Origin: Pseudoxanthomonas winnipegensis
Lineage (GTDB): Bacteria; Pseudomonadota; Gammaproteobacteria; Xanthomonadales; Xanthomonadaceae
NCBI RefSeq assembly: GCF_004283755.1
Contig: NZ_SHMH01000010.1
Location: 119,768-183,767 of the forward strand
Length of the DNA: 64,000 nt
Reading direction: 5' to 3'
How positions within the stretch are numbered: the first letter of the stretch is position 1; each line of letters opens with the position of its first letter. The notes under the pieces were generated by a model, which was not told the DNA's origin, did not search any database, and was given only the letters and a program-made list of their open reading frames with translations. Of the stretch, positions 63,874-64,000 are shown piece by piece. The position numbers were made by a program, and so were the translations under genes.

Positions 63874-64000
63874 TGGACCGACCAGAGTTCCATAGACACT
63901 CAGTCGCCGCTCTGCGCGTAGCGCTTTTCGAACTCTACCGGTGACATGCCGCCAGCGGAACCATGCCGGCGAATCGGGTTGTAGAACATCTCGATGTAGT
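63874..64000 (-). mobile_element. IS3-family insertion sequence, end fragment
   Basis: The break in the receptor is followed by the C-terminus of an IS3-type OrfB on the minus strand. The element end is placed at TGGACCGACC (63874), since IS3-family elements end in 5'-TG...CA-3'. The exact junction is uncertain by a few bases without the other end. It continues past the right edge. Confidence 0.75.
63900..64000 (-). CDS. IS3-family transposase OrfB, C-terminal 32 residues
   Basis: Partial, 5' end outside the window. Reads YIEMFYNPIRRHGSAGGMSP followed by VEFEKRYAQSGD and a stop. The YIEMFYNPxRRH and SPVEFEKRY blocks are the usual end of the DDE integrase domain of IS3-family transposases. 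Confidence 0.9.
   Translation of the reverse strand, partial: YIEMFYNPIRRHGSAGGMSPVEFEKRYAQSGD

Overview
The window is high-GC proteobacterial DNA with the gene content of a member of the Xanthomonadaceae (Xanthomonas/Stenotrophomonas/Pseudoxanthomonas type). The clues are TonB-dependent receptors paired with LacI regulators, a flavin halogenase homologue beside a receptor, GH92 and GH2 mannosidases, a DcaP-like porin and several short palindromic repeat families. This placement is inference from gene content; no rRNA or phylogenetic marker is present. The left 15.6 kb is visibly lower in GC than the rest and is a genomic island.

1-15.6 kb, island. A BREX phage-defence operon runs leftwards: WYL regulator (brxR) - brxE - brxA - brxB - brxC - SF1 helicase - TPR/OB protein - pglX, leaving the window inside pglX. 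brxE points to the type 6 architecture. The helicase and TPR/OB pair between brxC and pglX is not part of the BREX core set as I know it. pglX carries an apparent one-base deletion in a short A run. Behind the operon lie an IS5-family element with a perfect CTAG target duplication, a P4-type tyrosine integrase and the tRNA-Ile(CAU) gene used as attachment site. The IS landed between the integrase stop codon and a 34-bp perfect palindrome that looks like the integrase terminator.

16-29 kb, sugar oxidation regulon. A rightward operon encodes a Tat-exported isomerase-like protein, a GMC oxidoreductase with its small Tat subunit, and a 3-keto-disaccharide hydrolase-domain protein. A leftward operon encodes two TIM-barrel isomerases, a Gfo/Idh dehydrogenase and an MFS permease. 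Both carry the same perfect operator TGCAATCGATTGCA, and a LacI regulator sits divergently at the second copy. I infer one periplasm-to-cytosol 3-keto-glycoside pathway. Between the operons is an unrelated-looking RpiR / EamA / ketopantoate-reductase-like block.

29-41.7 kb, mannose-glycan locus. It holds a GH92 alpha-mannosidase, a second LacI regulator, a TonB-dependent receptor, a flavin-dependent halogenase homologue with all key residues, and a GH2 beta-mannosidase. A shared 18-bp motif precedes both the GH92 and the receptor genes.

41.8-54.8 kb, aromatic catabolism. A LysR regulator faces catBCA - benABCD - (24-codon ORF) - salicylate-hydroxylase-like monooxygenase - benK - benE - porin. 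An exact ATAC-N7-GTAT site lies upstream of catB. Benzoate, and probably salicylate, would be funnelled to catechol and through ortho cleavage to the beta-ketoadipate pathway.

54.9-64 kb. This part holds a phytase-esterase-like protein, a candidate structured RNA with a terminator, a small conserved-looking protein, an Lrp regulator with dadA and alanine racemase (D-alanine catabolism), intergenic palindromic repeats, and a third LacI regulator upstream of an Oar-like TonB receptor. That receptor is cut by an IS3-family element running off the right edge. No CRISPR array or rRNA was seen.
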